6,238 nucleotides of DNA, from NCBI GenBank assembly GCA_023264755.1, contig JAHFVB010000315.1, positions 1 through 6,238 of the forward strand, read 5' to 3'. Numbering within the stretch: the stretch's first letter is position 1; each line of letters starts with the position of its first letter. Made by a program: the position numbers and the translations under genes. Positions 5,459-6,238 of the stretch are shown here, piece after piece. This DNA comes from Mycobacterium sp. (GTDB lineage Bacteria; Actinomycetota; Actinomycetes; Mycobacteriales; Mycobacteriaceae). Below the pieces are notes generated by a model, which made no database searches, had not been told where the DNA came from, and saw nothing but the letters and a program-made list of their open reading frames with translations.

Positions 5459-6238
5459 CTAGATCGGGTACACCACCCCGGTCAGTTCCTCCGAGACCGC
5501 CCACAACCGGCGCTGCGCGGCGGCGTCGTGGGACCTGGCGTTGGACGTGACGAGCGTTGGATGTCCGTGCAACTCCGCGAAACCGTCCGGCCCGTAGTAG
5601 TCGCCGCCGCACACGCCGTGGTCGGTAGCCGCCCGCAACGTGGGCAACGCGCCCATTTCGGTGGGCTGTTCGAGCAGGCCGAACCCCAGCTGGACCACTC
5701 GCGGCAGACTGCGGGCCAACTCGGAGCTCGAACCTCCGGGATGGGCCGCGACGGCGATGGTGTCCGTATCGGTCAACCGACGCTGGAGCTCGTAGGTGAA
5801 GAGCAGGTTGGCGAGCTTGGACTGCCCGTAGGCACCGAGCCTGCTGTAGCGGTGTTCGGATTGGAGATCGTCGAATCGCATGCGACCGAAGCGATGGCCC
5901 GTGCTGCTGACCGTCACCACCCTGGAGAGCGGCGTCGCCAGCAGCAGCCCCATCAATCGGCCGGTGAAGGCGAAGTGGCCGAGGTGGTTGGTGCCCAACT
6001 GGAGCTCGAAACCGTCCTTCGTCGTCGCCTTCGGCGTCATCATGACGCCGGCATTGTTGATCAGCAGGTCGAGTTGGTCGTGGCTCGCGATCAGCTGGTC
6101 GGCGGCCTCCTGGATCGATGCCAGGGAGGTGAGGTCGAGTTGTTGAACCGTGACCTCGGCGCCAGGGGAGCGCCTGGCGATCAGGTCCGCGGAGGCCTTG
6201 CCCTTGTCGAGGTCGCGGACGGCCAACACGACGTGGGC
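5459..6238 (-). CDS. Short-chain dehydrogenase/reductase, N-terminus cut by window edge
   Basis: This NAD(P)H-dependent oxidoreductase of the classical SDR family has 259 residues visible. The reading frame is still open at 6238, and roughly 40 N-terminal residues, including the glycine-rich TGxxxGxG cofactor loop, must lie outside the window. The GTG at 6229 is internal, not the start: the preceding codons continue a typical strand-2 sequence ending in VVLAVR. That Arg (visible residue 8) suggests NADP(H) preference. Other landmarks in visible numbering are D35 in LDL, the NNAG motif at 61-64, the catalytic serine region VSS (110-112), and the catalytic Y137-x3-K141 pair. The sequence style is that of the broad actinobacterial group often labelled retinol-dehydrogenase or protochlorophyllide-reductase-like, whose substrates are mostly unknown. 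The stop codon lies 19 nt before the cupin start, so the two genes may be co-transcribed. Confidence 0.93.
   Translation of the reverse strand, partial: AHVVLAVRDLDKGKASADLIARRSPGAEVTVQQLDLTSLASIQEAADQLIASHDQLDLLINNAGVMMTPKATTKDGFELQLGTNHLGHFAFTGRLMGLLLATPLSRVVTVSSTGHRFGRMRFDDLQSEHRYSRLGAYGQSKLANLLFTYELQRRLTDTDTIAVAAHPGGSSSELARSLPRVVQLGFGLLEQPTEMGALPTLRAATDHGVCGGDYYGPDGFAELHGHPTLVTSNARSHDAAAQRRLWAVSEELTGVVYPI

Overview
The window is high-G+C DNA with codon use strongly biased to G/C in the third position. It has the look of an actinobacterium, most likely a Mycobacterium/Mycolicibacterium or a close relative. Supporting signs are the TANNNT-type -10 boxes, several genes that appear to start directly at the predicted transcript 5' end (leaderless), frequent GTG starts, and the protein types present. 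The genus is an inference; no rRNA or marker gene is present to prove it.

Layout, left to right. (1) Positions 1-1386, minus strand: a superfamily 2 (DEAD/DEAH-like) helicase whose C-terminus runs off the left edge. (2) Positions 1387-1590: a 204-bp divergent intergenic region with a plausible promoter and Shine-Dalgarno site for the helicase, two short inverted repeats, and a leaderless promoter for the next gene. (3) Positions 1591-2385, plus strand: a Tat-exported NodB-type polysaccharide deacetylase-like protein with an altered first catalytic motif. (4) Positions 2429-4957, plus strand: a short UvrA paralogue of the UvrA2 type that lacks the UvrB-binding domain. (5) Positions 4942-5439, minus strand: a single-domain cupin that overlaps the UvrA2 gene tail-to-tail by 16 bp. 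(6) Positions 5459-6238, minus strand: a short-chain dehydrogenase/reductase whose N-terminus is cut by the right edge.

The window is densely coding, and no gap exceeds 300 bases. I see no mobile element, tRNA, rRNA, CRISPR array or convincing intrinsic terminator. The SDR and cupin genes are 19 nt apart on the same strand and may form an operon. The deacetylase and UvrA2 genes are 43 nt apart on the same strand, but each has a leaderless-type -10 box exactly placed for its own start.

I do not see a clearly new multi-gene system. The points most worth a second look are the UvrA2 with its missing UvrB-docking domain and degenerate first ABC signature, the deacetylase with TFDAC in place of TFDDG, and three genes that share the same leaderless start geometry.
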